A stretch of DNA of 64,000 bases, from assembly GCF_000002235.5 (NCBI RefSeq), contig NW_022145554.1, forward strand, positions 357,001 through 421,000, in the 5' to 3' direction. Under the pieces are notes generated by a model. That model was not told the origin of the DNA. It searched no databases and worked only from the letters and a program-made list of their open reading frames with translations. Every line of letters starts with the position of its first letter. Position 1 is the stretch's first letter. Origin of the DNA: Strongylocentrotus purpuratus (taxonomy: Eukaryota > Echinodermata > Echinoidea > Camarodonta > Strongylocentrotidae). Of this stretch, positions 26,059 to 38,890 are shown one piece after another. Made by a program: the position numbers and the translations under genes.

Positions 26059-29000
26059 ATGTTCTCGTCAAAGAAGTGCCTGGTCCTAATTACGTTGGTT
26101 TGTGGACTTGGTTTAGTCCTATCCTGTCAACCTCCGGATTGTGATAGACCAGACTGCGGCACTTGTGGTATGGATCCATTGCCCCCCCCCCCCCCCCCCC
26201 CCCATAATTCACCCTAATTCAAGTCACCCTAAAACTTTTTTTCTGGCTAAATAGCTTATTTCATATTATACTTTAATGAAATATTGAATACGGTAGTCTA
26301 TTGATGATAATGATATTTAAATTAATTTATTTGTTTGTTTCAGCATTGACTTCATATTATAGAAATTATAATAAATCCACAAAAGTTGAGAAATTATATA
26401 TTTTGTGTAGGTTTAAAGGTTTATTATTATTTCATGAATTAATTTATTTCCATAGTTTTTTTCAGCATGTTTACTTGAATATTATCTTTTTATTTCTTCT
26501 TCAGGAAATGCATGCTGCACACTAGAGCTCCTTTTCAGTAAGTCAAATATGTTATCAATGTAGACAATTTAATTTCTTTTGTGATAGTAAGATTAATTTA
26601 ACAATATTATGCTTCTGTAGATGTTTTCTTCCCTTCATTTTCTTATATTGTTATAGTCTCTCATTATGTATCGTTGTTAGAGGTTGGCTAGGGCTGTACT
26701 TTTGTATTGTTAATGTTCATTGGTGTTACTTGTCAACTTTTCTATAATTGGGATGTTTGCATATATCAAGTAAATTTCTCAAGTTTTATCCTATAAGTAT
26801 ACCTTACCAGTCAGATTGTTGAAACTCCAATCCTGAAGTGGTATTCGTGTCAAGTATAAAACTACAAATTATATTCTCTTCACAGCTCAAAAAACAATCA
26901 GACAGATAAGTGTGCTGAAAATTTTGAATGACATGGAACCCTTTACAATAATTCCACTTTTTTTTCTTCAACTCTTTGACAAATTCCTTGCCCAGGAACA
27001 TTGTTTTCAGATATATTACATTTTATTAGAACAATGTAGCAATAAAATAAATGTACATATTTGATTGTTTGTTACCACATTATCAATTCAAAACTTTTAA
27101 AACTCCTGCCCTGAAAGTTTTATGGCACATACTTGAATGACCCAATGATGACAGTTTTGTGAGACATGTAGTCTCAAGAGTATTCACTAAACATTATATT
27201 ATTTGCTTGTATGTTCTCTTGGCAGCTGCTCCCAGTGAAAAGGTGTTCAATGCCTATGTTGATGGACTGAAAGGAGGTAGAAGATGTTTTAGTCATACTA
27301 TTTTATTATTCAATATGAAGATTATATATTTCTAAAAACTGGAGATGTATAATGCAATTTTTATTTAATGCCTGAAATTTCTGAGAAATTTACCGATATT
27401 TGTTCCTCCAAATTATGTTTGTGGTAAAGGGGTAATCCAACGTTTGTTTCAGGCTTTATTTCATCAAATATATACACCTAGGTTTAAGGTTAGGGTTGCA
27501 ATTCGGTGTTAGATTAGGTTTAAGGTTAGGGATAAAGACCGAAAGTTGAGAATCTGATCAGTGTACGAAATTGACCAGGGAGCGATTGCTGCCAGGGCTT
27601 GTGTCAAGGAAAAGAAAAGGACTGATCTATTTTATATTATTGAACTTACTTGTTCTTTATAATGATATTTTGATGATGATTGTTTTACCTGACTGCTAAG
27701 ACAACATGTATATGCTTCATGCTTGTATTAAAGTAAACAACCAGGGTACCGATGGACTTGATAATGAGGACTAATTCCTTACCAAAGGGCACAAGCGCAT
27801 TGACTAGGTTTCTAACCTGGGACCACCCGGTTACCTCCTTATGAATAGGAGTCATTGTAATTATAGGCTTAATTGTAAGATTCTTTTTTGTCTTTCAGGT
27901 GGTGATGATAGCCGCTACACATTCATAGGTTCGGATGACCTCAGGAAGTACAAGGTCGCGGCAGACTTCATTCTCCAGGTATCTTGTATGCTTCATATCC
28001 TAGGCTTTGCCTTCTAAAACAAAATTGTTTGATCAAAATGATTTGCAAGTCCTCAAATCAAAAACTTACAGAGTCGCTTTGTAGTTGATAGCAAGACGCT
28101 ATCAGTTGGATTCAGTCAGAAATGTTATAAGATGGGGCCTTTTTACTCATCATGGAGGATTTAGAAACCAAGGACAGAATATTTGCTGAGGTTTAAATCC
28201 CCATTAACACTATGGCATGTGGTAATCAGCTTTCAAAATTACATTTTAAAAAAATATATATATACCGTATATTTTTTTTTTTTTTGAGACATCCTAAGAC
28301 AAAAAAATAGCCTCTGTAAAGTTTTGATAGTTTACTTTAAAACGCAGTAGATAGAAAATTCTGCTCCAATATAAATCCACTCTTGGAAGGCCAACATTTC
28401 TATATACCTAGAACATATTACCAAATAGTATTGCTTTTCAAATATGTACTCTTTGATTTTTCATCGTAAAGCTTGGTAATAGAAGATGCAAAGAACGTAC
28501 CAATCATTATGATGCTGTACCATCATACTTTTTCTCTATCACTAACAGGAAACATCTTTTTTCACTGTTTGTCACAAATTTGTTATTTAAGTTCATTGTT
28601 TTTATTTTTACCTAGGGCTGGCACCACACCAAAGAGCATCATTACAATGACACTCTAAACTTTACCTTCTCTACAACGGATTCATCCTGCCTTGTGAAGG
28701 CGTTCTCTGTCTCGCAGATAGCTGGTGCTTACTGTGATGCTGGGCAGAACTATAAGAACCTGATCGGATTAACAAAGAATTTGTGTAAGTTATCGTTTTA
28801 CAATTTTTTAAAAACCCCATCATATCCTCTGCCATGAGAGGGTTAATAATATTCCGCTTTTATATAGCGCTTAATACAAATATCTCTAAGCGCTTTACAG
28901 ATATACTATTACACTATTATTCCAGTCATTGGATTCAATTCTTGCCTGCACACACTGTGTGCACAATCTCCACTCCCTGAGGAGCATTCCAGCTAGGCGT

Positions 29001-29518
29001 TACTTGACGCTCAAAAACTGTTTGACCAACAATGACGGTGGCAACACATGGGTGGAGAGTAGCAAATGCAGGTTAATATCTTGCCAAAGGATATTAGTGC
29101 GGTGTCGGGATTCGAACCCTCGACCTTCGCATCTCCAGTCAAACACCTTAAACCACTCGACCACAACACTCCTGTGTCAAAGTGTATGAGTTAACACCCT
29201 TCTGGCTTTCATCAAACAGTATTTGGTCAGTTTTAGAGTTATTTTTCATCCCCATGTTTGTCTGTGAATGTTACCAAGGATAAGTTTTAAATTTTAACAA
29301 CATACCAGTATCCCTTTTCGAGATTAAAGAGATGATGTTTTGTACCAGAGTATATATACTCCACCCATGTGTTTTGTACCCTGTATATTCCTTCACTGTT
29401 TTCTAGTGTCCACCTTTAGATCATAATTTGTTGTTTTGTCTCATTTATCTTTTTAGCCATGTCCTTCACTGAGCATGTGGTCAGTGGTTGTCCACCATCT
29501 AACCCAATCTTCAACTAA
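26059..29518 (+). CDS. small secreted cysteine-containing protein, six coding exons
   Basis: Coding exons: 26059-26167, 26505-26537, 27226-27276, 27899-27978, 28616-28784, 29457-29518. All are GT-AG with phases 1,1,1,0,1, giving 504 nt, 167 residues and TAA. The protein starts with a clear signal peptide (MFSSKKCLVLITLVCGLGLV, cleavage probably near LS/CQ). A cysteine cluster follows (CQPPDCDRPDCGTCGNACC, about residues 23-41), then a domain of about 110 residues with the blocks SRYTFIGSDDLRKYKVAADF, HHYNDTLNFTFS and FSVSQIAGAYCDAGQNYKNL. The DTLNFTF...GAYCDAGQN pattern weakly recalls the DVEFYF...GYSDLGVNR core of DUF1499; this is by eye only. An N-glycosylation sequon, NFT, is present. Function is unknown. 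A poly-C tract lies just after the first donor site. Confidence 0.88.
28844..29173 (-). mobile_element. tRNA-derived SINE, copy B, in intron 5 of the secreted-protein gene
   Basis: Read on the minus strand, a head GTTGTGGTCGAGTGGTTTAA and B-box GGTTCGAATCC lead to CTTTGGCAAGATATTAACCT, the GGAATGCTCC block and an AAGCGC-rich tail. Very close to copy C at 56903. Confidence 0.88.
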
Positions 29519-30960
29519 CTGGAATGACCTTCAAGAGACCAGAGAAACCTTGAACTGACTGGCACAGATGGATGTCCATATACTAACTTCAAAGAATCAA
29601 AGCTAATCGTGAGCGGCCATGTTAATCACTTTTTGAGAGATAACAATTAAATATGATCCTGGATTATTTCTCTTGCTGTATATTGGTTGTATTCATGAAC
29701 CAGCAAATATCTAACAAAAATCAAGTTAACTTACAAATACTAGAAATCAATATTGAAAACCACGATTACCATTTTCACATACTGTATAGGTATCAATGTT
29801 GCAAGGATGTTATTTTGGACTGCTCCCTTGATTTCCTTCTGTTTTTCACTCATGGTGCATTTCTACCAATTTCTATGTGCACAGGTAATTTCATTGTAGT
29901 CTTGAACATGTAATGTTACTTAACTATGCATATAAACTCAAAGTCGCACAAATCAAATTTCCCTAGTTCAAATCAAACTATGCAAATCACATGTTTTTTT
30001 ACATTTCCTAATTATTACATTATAAGTCGAAGTATCTTTTTGCAATCGCAACATATTTTACATACAGGTATTCTGAGTTAAATGTAGTTTGATTTGATTC
30101 TCTAAAAAATTATTTTCCATCATTGCAGAAGAACTCAAAAGATTATCTCATATATTCCTGCTTAAGGATAAAGAAAGCATCCAATTCTGGTATTCTCAGG
30201 AATAACTTTGCCCAAACAAGAAATTGAATTAAAATGTAGATTTATATTTAGTACCATGGCAACTTTCCCAGGCTCTATCCCTGGTACACCAAAGACCAAT
30301 ACTATAGTCTTGTGCTGATAGAGTATTTCAATATGTTAGTTTAGCTTAAATTGAAAGAATATGTGGTCAGTTGATTGAAAGCAGTATTTCTAATTATCAC
30401 GACTTAAAAATTACCGGTACTGCAAATGTTAGTGAGTTGTATATTTTGTGTAGTTCCTGATTACTTTGAATAATTCAGGAATTAAAATAGTAATAACTGT
30501 CTTTCATGCAAAATCAGTACTTTGATGATCATCATTTATGTCAATTAGTAAATACCGGTAATGCATATTTTCTAAAATTTGAAGATTTGTTTGACTCTTC
30601 TTATTTAGAAGTCCATATTTTCAGTTCACAGATGTAGTTTTGCAAATACATGTAACATGCAGTGAACAGGGCTCCTTTGATACAGAAATTTATAATAATT
30701 CAGAATTTTGGAGAATGTAAACTCAAAGTGATTTAAATAATAGTGTGTGATCTTTTTCAGAGCAATTATGTTTATAAACATATTAAAATTTAATAAAATT
30801 CCATGAATCAAAGATTTTTCTTTTCAATAGTACATTTATTTCACATGAAAAAACATTGTCTGACAATTTCTTTTCATTTTGTTTTCTTTGTATTTACTCT
30901 ATACACTCAACACTTCTTACATTTTTGAACTTTCATCATCCAAATATTGTCCACTGCTTG
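29519..30960. other. 3' flank of the secreted-protein gene
   Basis: AT-rich sequence, probably beginning with the gene's 3' UTR; no coding exon recognised. CACCGGTA-like ACCGGTA motifs occur at 30413 and 30554 without clear meaning. Confidence 0.3.
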
Positions 30961-31004
30961 TGGACTTTGTGGTAGTTCTCTTCTCCCACCCTGTTCTCTC
31001 TACA

Positions 31005-31094
31005 TGTTCTCTCTCTTTCTCTCTCTCTCTCCCCTTCCCCTTTTCTATTATGTATCGCTCCCCCTCCCGGCCTCCCCTTCTCTCTACATGTATT

Positions 31095-31129
<35 letters not shown>

Positions 31130-31189
31130 ACCCTCCCCCTTTATTCTCCCTCACTCTCTCCTCCTCCTCTCTCTCTCTCTCCCCCCCCC

Positions 31190-31232
<43 letters not shown>
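31005..31232. repeat. (CT)n microsatellite cluster with poly-C
   Basis: Several CT runs with C-rich linkers and a poly-C tract at 31181-31200. All open frames across it are repeat artefacts. Confidence 0.9.
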
Positions 31233-31233
<1 letters not shown>

Positions 31234-31234
31234 T

Positions 31235-32790
31235 CTCACAAAGATTATTCAGGTCTCAAACATTCCTGTTTTTTCAGAATTAAAAAACAGAATGGTAGTC
31301 TTCAATGTAAAGTATAAAATGTGATATTTATTTGTTTTTTTTTAATAATTATTTTAAGTAAAAAGTACAATACTGATATAGATATATAAGTGCACATGAC
31401 TGTTGAAAATACAAACTCATAAAACTCTCAAATTTGTACAAAATTGTTCATGAAATGCAGCAAGATTTGTTCCCTTGACTCTGTACCACACATGACGTGA
31501 TCATTCTTACGATAAAAATATAAGGCAAAATACAAAAAAGGTGGAAATTCGCCAGTTCACCCATCAAACAATGTATATAAGTCACACAAGGAAATTTCAA
31601 CTGTTGTAAAAAAATAGATACATGAATGCACACAGAATGACCAAACAGTTAAACATCCATTCTTGATGCCCCTTACAGCTAGTGACACACAAAAAAAGTA
31701 CCCAAATGTTCTTTAAATAATTAAAAGGAAGGAATACACCCTTTACAAATTCTCTTAGTAGCAATTAAGAGATATTACAGTTTAGTAGAAAAAACTCACT
31801 AAAACAATTTCCAAAATACCATACAAACGATTTGTCAAAACAAGTTGTAAGCGATGGGGTGTCTTTTTTTACGAATTGAACATGCCCTATATTTATCATA
31901 CACAAGGGCATTTTCCAACCACGAAACGACACATTTCAAAACAACCACTTCTGCAGTTTGCTATGCTTGTCCAAAATCAACAATTTCTTTGTGACTGTAA
32001 TTAGAAATATGTCCTTTAAGCGAAAAAAATGATACAAACCAATGCTCGGATGCACGTCTCATGATTGACCACAAAGTCATGGATTATAAGCTAACATGAA
32101 TTAATATTGATAATGCTAGTTTTATGAATGATGTTAGTTCATCTTATTACTATACAGGTAATATTCCCTAATAAATGAAAAACTATGGCAATTATGCATG
32201 GGATGAATATTTCACTGGCAAGTTGTGTAGCTATCACAACATTAACTACAGGACAATTAAATTACCCTACTCAAACCTCTTGTTCTTGCGTCTCACAACA
32301 TATCTTTGATATTGCATCAGTCTAGCTACATTGAACATTAGAATTTTGGACGGATGTGATACAATTCATAGTAAATATTCTGATCAGACTGTTTGCAATA
32401 ACAATAACATTTGATTACTTCCTGTTATCATACAATGTACAGTGTGCAGTTCATACAAATTATTACATAAACAATGTGAAGCTGGTGAAAAGTGCTTAAT
32501 ATTGCATGAAACTACAATGTATCAAGGGATGGGTTAATTTAAGAGTGTAAGTCGCAGGAGGCAGCAATTAAAGGACAAAATGGTAAACCCCAAATGAGAT
32601 ATAGAAATTTCAACAAGTACAGATCTTCTAAAATGATATACCCAACCCCATGCATCTTGTACAACACATCTGATTCTGAGAACACAACAGATACAGGTAT
32701 TTCATTCCTGCAGTAATCAGCATGGAGAAATTCCATATCCACAAATCCAAATGCATGGTTTTATGAGCCTTCTGACAACGATGCAGTCAC
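31235..32790. other. AT-rich intergenic sequence
   Basis: No exon, RNA gene or named repeat recognised. Confidence 0.35.
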
Positions 32791-32794
32791 AAAA

Positions 32795-33113
32795 GGCCTG
32801 CCTCGGCTCGAGTTTGCCAAATAACCCGCTATTTTAACTATCCTGATTGCAAATTAGCCAGTTAATTTGCGCCTTCATCAGCCCGCAGTTGCAATTAGCG
32901 GGATATTTGGTCAAGAAAACATCCTGAGAAATCTTGGTCTTGTTTCCATAATATCCCATTATTTGGGAAATAGTGGGCAAATTTGCGCCTGTTCGAGCTA
33001 GTTTGTGATGAGCGTATCAGTCTGGTGACAAGGCAATTTTGAGCTTCAGGATAATGTCCCAAGTCTGAAAAAAGCGGGTTATTTGGCAAACTCAAGCTGA
33101 TGAAAACGGGCCT
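32795..33113. mobile_element. MITE with GAGTTTGCCAAATAACCCGC inverted ends
   Basis: GAGTTTGCCAAATAACCCGC near the left end is perfectly inverted near the right end (GCGGGTTATTTGGCAAACTC). The outermost GGCC(T)G / CGGGCC bases also pair. The core repeats GCGGGATATTTGG- and AATTTGCGCC-like motifs. No coding capacity. Confidence 0.75.
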
Positions 33114-33991
33114 AATAAAAATTGGGTATTTTACTGTTTTGTTTTACTTTCAGTCTCAGATATCATTTACTAGCTAAATGCTCTTTAGTCTTGTGAACTT
33201 TTGGTCTACTAGAAAATCCTTTCAAAATGACTGTGCATATATTGTCAGGTGCTGAACAGTAAAGCAGCAAAAGTTACAGTATGTTGTCTCGCAACATGTC
33301 ACATCTTCGGTAATTCTCCGAGTTAGTTCAAATTCTACTAATTCAGTAAATCATGAGATCATGTTTAACAAAAGAAAACTTAGACCTGAGAGTAACTTCA
33401 ATTGTTATAATCCTGATTTTGAATATGGAAAGATCTAGAATATTTGTTTCACCAGGCAAAACATGCGAGGGTTCTTCTAATGACTTCAAGTGCACATGAT
33501 TTAAGCCAGTGTTTTACACTTATAGGTGCCTGTGAAAATAGGGGTTCGTGTGTACATGACCCTGCAAATTTCATTTGAGACCCTATGCAAACAAAAAGTT
33601 AGTGTGGAACCCTGCATATATAATCCTATTGGTGTCTAATGGTTCAATTATCAAAGAAAATGGCAAAATGAAATCCTTCAACTGAGAATCAGTGACATTC
33701 AGGAATGACTATAGGTGATTCATACCTAGATCCTATGTACCCTCTTTGCACATCTCACTCTTGATTCAATCTCAGATCAGCCGATATACTTCTTCAATTT
33801 GCCATATTGAAGCTTTTAAGTTTTACTTGAGGAATAATTATATAAGCATGCAAAATTCAAAGGACTCTTTTTCCTCTGAAAGGGCCAACTCTCAGACATT
33901 CTGGTCCTCTTTTCGCACCTCAAGCTTTCAGTTCTTTCTTGAATCAAAACAATCTTGACAATCATTTTAGACAATCATACCAACGTGGTGG
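33114..33991. other. 3' flank of the C6orf163-like gene
   Basis: Includes the presumed 3' UTR of the minus-strand gene ending at 33992. No other feature supported. Confidence 0.3.
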
Positions 33992-36900
33992 TTATTTGAG
34001 TAAGAACTCTGCCTGTCCGGGTCTGAATCCTCTGGTCTTGTTGATGAACACCTGATATGACTCCTTGAGCTCCTCGTGCTTCTGGACCCATCTCTCCTTC
34101 TCCTCCTCCTCCCTCACCACCTCCGTCCTTGTCTCATCCACCTTCACCTGCCATAGTTGGATCTCTTCGCGCAGCGCCTGAATCTCCTTGGCGTGGGCCT
34201 CCCGGACCTTTGCGAGCTCGGCCGCGGCGATGCGACGCTCCTCCTGCTGGGCGCTGAGCACGGCGCTGATGCGCTCTTGGGTTTTGTCCTCTTTGAGTAC
34301 CTTGAGGGCGTGTGCCTTCTCCTCCGCTAACCTCTTGACGGTTGCAGCCTCCCTTTCTGCCGTCTCCCTGTTACAAAATAAAAGAAATTGAATTATCATA
34401 AAACTTTCTGAATTTTAAAACAAGAAAAAAATATTTACCGGTAGTGTTGTATAGAGCATACAAATTAATATTTATGTACACTTTTGAAAGTGGAAGTAAT
34501 CACCCTAATTTAAGCTCCTTTAACTAATGTCAGCATAATCATTATGAGACATAATAAAGCTTACTAGGAACAGGGTTCCTGCACATGGGTGAAGAGAAAC
34601 TACTCTAAATAAAATGCTCATTGAGTAAACTTTTTTGTTGTCTTCATAATTGAATGCGAGTCTTAGTCATCAAATTTAACTAAAATGGGGCTCCAAATTA
34701 TTTGAATGATGCATAATTCCATTTCTGATTCAATAAACAGAGTTCAACTTTCAGGTCATATTCATAATCCAGGTCAAACCAATCTAACACGCAGCAGAGC
34801 ACAAAAGACCTATCATTTTGCAAACCTGACCTAAAACGCACCTGTTTACCAATGGATCAGTCTAACATTTTTCTTTGCTACATTAATCACACAAATTAAA
34901 ATTTTCTGGAACCATATATATGTACTTTTCCACATTCCTATTTGAATAGGAAGCTGTTAATTTTTGTTATTTTTTTTTTTCTTGATAAAAACCTGGCAGC
35001 CTGATGCCTTTATTATAATACCCTATTGGATAGTTATAGTCTGAGAAATATGTAACTCAGGATGGAATCTGTGGAAGATATATATTGTACTGTTTAAAGC
35101 TCCTCTGCACTAGTTTTGGCATGGAGGGATTAGACCTCCCTGCAAGGTCACTGACAGGTGGTGGTTATCTCAACAAATCAGCTCTCAGTTAACATAAGAA
35201 AAAGGGCATCATGGGGGATCAACGGGTACCACTAGGGCATTGTTGGCTGTATAGCAAGCGGGTAGCCAGGATTTCATTTTAGGGTCCCCCCCCCCCCTGA
35301 CTACGCGCCTGCTGTATAGAGGGCGCAAGTAGTGCAGTGGGGATTTTAATAAAACCGTATCCATCTTATTAATAACTTACCCAGAGATTTCCTCAGCTGC
35401 CAGCCTCGCCTTGGTGACCTCTTCTTGCCTAGCCTTGGCTACAGCCTCTTCCCTTTCATTATCTTTGACTGCCTTTACTTTCTCCACCGTCTCTCTAAGA
35501 ATCTTCTCCCCTGACTCCTTCTCTCTCTTCACCTCGTGGTGTTGAATTTTGGTCATCTCGCCTTCAACACGTAGAGCCTCCTCCTGAAAATCAACATCAA
35601 TTTCATAACAAACATTTTTATCATCAACCCTCTTTCTTTGAAAATTATCCAATATTTTGCTAGGCAATAAAGATACTTCAATCATCCCTATCCACTAAAT
35701 AAGCATCATATGAAACATTAATTGTTTAGAGGGACTACCATTGATATCCTCCAAAAGAAAGTATTGAACACAAATAGAACTGATTGTAGCAAAACAAAAC
35801 ATCGCAAAATACTTCAAAGGGAGTTAAAATTAATCTCCATCTTCAAATGGAACTTATATATTCCTCTATCAACCAATAATTTGGTCTGGAGTGATGAATT
35901 CTAAGGAAAATTTGTGACATACAAAAATCAGATTGCATCCAGTGAGAATAATAAAAGAAACAACAAATATCTGAACAAAGTGATAGACTCCAGAGTCTAT
36001 GAAAGCACAGGTATATAACAAAATTACAAGAAAGAAAACAAAAAAATTTCCAAGACACTGTGTACCCTGAAAAGAAAAGGAACAATAAAAAAAAAAGAAG
36101 TCTACATGTAGTTTACTAAATAGCATACAAACCTTAAGCATTCGTTCATGAGAAATCTTGAGTTCTTTGACAGCATGTTCCTTGACGGCCAGGCAGTCGG
36201 CCTCGCACTTCTCTAGTGCAATCTTCTTGACGTGCTCTGCCTGTTTCCAGACCTCCTTCTCTGCATCAATGATTGCTTGAGACTTCTCGTGATGTGAAAT
36301 GTTCTCCCATTTGGAGTGGATTCCTTGTCCAATGTCTGCAGGAGAGATGGGAGAAATATACGGCATTGAAAAAAGAAAAAAAATTAGATGTGCATGTCAG
36401 AAATTTGAGAAAATGTCAATTATTTACATGTATGCCCTTTCCTCTTATCCCTCTCTCTCCCTGCTGGCAGCTGAGGAGAGATCATATCCAGGCATTTTTC
36501 AACAAATGTTACAACATAGTAAAAAGTAGACTTTCTAATCTTCAATCCAAGATTTAGACTAGATCTATGATGGAATTTGCAAGTACAACGAAGGTCAACA
36601 GGAATGACTTAACAGTATCAACTATATTTCAACTCAACAGATCAATCTACAAAGTACTAGACCTACAATGTACATTGTAGACTAGACTCTAGACTACATC
36701 GTTTAAGTGGAAAATGTCCCTACATAAAAAAGGGTCCAGATCTAACTGTTAGACTCTTAGTACTCTTAGACTGATTTTTCAGTCTACATGTAGCAATCGC
36801 CTTCAGAAAATCAACAACACAACAAGGCACATGCAATGCAACCAACTCTTCAATTTAGATCGAGGTCTAGATCTAGATATACATCCCTTGTGTAATATTT

Positions 36901-37091
36901 AGGGCAGCAATAAATGATTATCAGATGAGTTTGACTCAAATGATTTGAATCCTATACTCACCTAGGATCTTTTGATGTGCATGAATCTGGACTAGAACTG
37001 GTTTTGTGTCTTCATAACGTTTTGGAACACCATCCAATCGAGGGCTGCGATCGTGAGTGATGCCTGGTTTTGTTTTGACAGCTAAAGCCAT
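33992..37091 (-). CDS. C6orf163: C6orf163-like coiled-coil protein, four coding exons
   Basis: Coding exons in transcript order: 37091-36962, 36335-36133, 35583-35381, 34367-33992. All are GT-AG with phases 1,0,2, giving 912 nt, 303 residues and TAA. Human C6orf163 is about 329 residues. Anchors shared with it are the N-terminal PKRYEDTKPV...HAHQKILDIG (human KRIHEYKPL...HKDILDIG), the DAEKEVWKQA block, and the C-terminal YQVFINKTRGFRPGQAEFLL (human [20 protein letters not shown]). The middle is almost entirely Glu/Lys/Ala-rich heptad-type helix, expected to form a coiled coil. No enzymatic motif is present. The molecular role of the family is not established to my knowledge. An RFX-type X-box lies 441 bp upstream of the ATG, which would fit a ciliary or sperm role (inference). 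Confidence 0.87.
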
Positions 37092-37531
37092 GATGAAGAT
37101 CTAATCCACTAAATAATGAACTTCACTACGATTTTATCTGAATAAAGACAGGTTAATAACTTTATTCAAAGCTAAATTAACAGCTGAAGTTACTAAACAA
37201 GTGCACCAGTCTGAGCGATATGTGACACGCGGAAGGCGTAAGAACGCTACGCCGTCACACACGGCGGAAATCTTCTGGCAGTTCCAGTCGTATCAAGAAA
37301 GGATAGAGTTCTTTTCCAGACTTGTCTTAGCTTTTTAGAAACCCCGTCTTCAAAATCCACCGTCCTAATTATAACAAGACAAATATTCGAAGTGTAGCAA
37401 GTCGCTTTGATGAGTGTTGGCGATTCTGTCCGAATAATGCCAGGGGCAAACTTATCGGGCTTAGAACATGTGTGATCTACGAGTTCACACCTCCGTGCAA
37501 AAAGACGGCATGAAGAAATTTAGCTTGGGTC

Positions 37532-37545
37532 GTGGCCATAGCAAC
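37532..37545. promoter_or_regulatory. candidate RFX X-box upstream of the C6orf163-like gene
   Basis: GTGGCCATAGCAAC fits the relaxed X-box consensus GYNRCC-AT-RGNAAC at every defined position. It lies in the likely promoter, 441 bp before the minus-strand start codon. RFX factors drive ciliary genes in animals. A single match in 64 kb can arise by chance. Confidence 0.4.
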
Positions 37546-37830
37546 ACGTCTGTGTGGTGTAGCTACTAGCTGCTGTACACTGCTAACTATAGCTGTATGC
37601 GGTTTGCTGTGCATTGTTTGGGTGCATTGATTCGAAGAATGAATGAAACCCATTTCTTGTGTGATTGAAATAATTTATTGTTCTGCCAGTACAGTGCAAG
37701 GTTGCACCGTTTAGTTCGGTTTACCTTTAGCCTTGCATTGGTTGTAAAGTGCCGTAATGTACTAGGCTACTTGTAGGCCATTATTAAGACATGGCCGGGG
37801 GCACATTATAATTAGTGCCCCTCCCTGGGT

Positions 37831-37844
37831 CAGACGCGGATCCA

Positions 37845-37879
<35 letters not shown>

Positions 37880-38024
37880 CTCTGAAGTTTTTTGTTTTTT
37901 TTGAGCGAAAACAACGGCCCTCGCGATTTTCAAATTTCCGGGGGCAGAAAACGAGAAAACAAATTATGCTCACTACCCCCCCCCCCCCCCCCCCCCCCAT
38001 CGGCCAATCCTGAATCCGCCACTG
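37831..38024. mobile_element. hAT-type MITE with poly-G/poly-C arms
   Basis: Left end CAGACGCGGATCCACGG and right end CCTGAATCCGCCACTG are imperfect inverted repeats. A long G run (37847-37877) sits just inside the left end and a C run (37977-37998) just inside the right. Flanks CCCTGGGT and CCCTGTTC share five of eight bases, compatible with an aged 8-bp target duplication. Confidence 0.65.
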
Positions 38025-38127
38025 CCCTGTTCATCTTGTGGGACCGTCATTAAACTCCTTTTTCTTGCATAAATTCTTCGTTTATATAGCTGCGATTCGT
38101 TCTTCGGCCGGCCTCATGAGCAGGCGC

Positions 38128-38870
38128 GCTGGAAGCAGTTTGGGATTGGGGGGGGGGGGGGTAAATAGGTGGCATGTGGAATGTTTAGGAAATTTAATTC
38201 CTGTTAACTTTCCTTCTCTTTGAATGGAATTTTATATGTGATTTAATTCAGGTTTTTATTATTGTCATTTTCTTTTGGGTTAAAAATACAAACCATCTTT
38301 ACTCCTTTACTGCTTTCCCTTTTTTTTTTTTGGAGGGGGGGGGGGGCGGTTTGGGGGGGGGGGGCAAAAATTCGTTTTGCTCACTCGCATATGAATATTC
38401 GTACCATCACACCCAACTGCAAAATACATGTATGATGCTTAAACAGTATCTTGGACCATTATTAGGCGCGTTATAAATGTGATTTATTATTATTATTATT
38501 ATTATAAGAGAGAAACAAACATTGAAATCATCCCTGATAATGTAATCACAATGTAGGGGTAATATACCAATGTCTAAAAAAATGTATGTTTCGCTTTGAG
38601 GGTTCCTTTTGTAGGTGCCCCTTTTTCCCTGTGTTAGTGCTCCCCCCCCCCCCCCCCCCCCCCCCACTTTGAATGACGCTCCGCCGCCCCTGGCCTGCTG
38701 AAACCCCTGAGTTTCCGGCGGCTCTGCCCCTGGACCCCACGCCAATTTACGCTACCCTCTCAGACTCCTCCCCCCCCCCCCGTAACGCACCGCTAAATAT
38801 TTTCTCACGAATTGGCCCCCCCCCCCCCCCCTCCCTCCCCTTCGCCGCTGGCTGGATCCGCTCCTAGTCA
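38128..38870. repeat. degraded GC-tract-rich repeat mosaic
   Basis: Poly-G (38150-38161, 38335-38364), poly-C (38642-38665, 38770-38780, 38816-38830) and fragments such as GCTGGATCCGCTCCTAG at the right edge. These look like remnants of several poly-G-armed TIR elements. Boundaries could not be resolved. Confidence 0.4.
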
Positions 38871-38890
38871 TCATGGTCATGTACGCTAAC

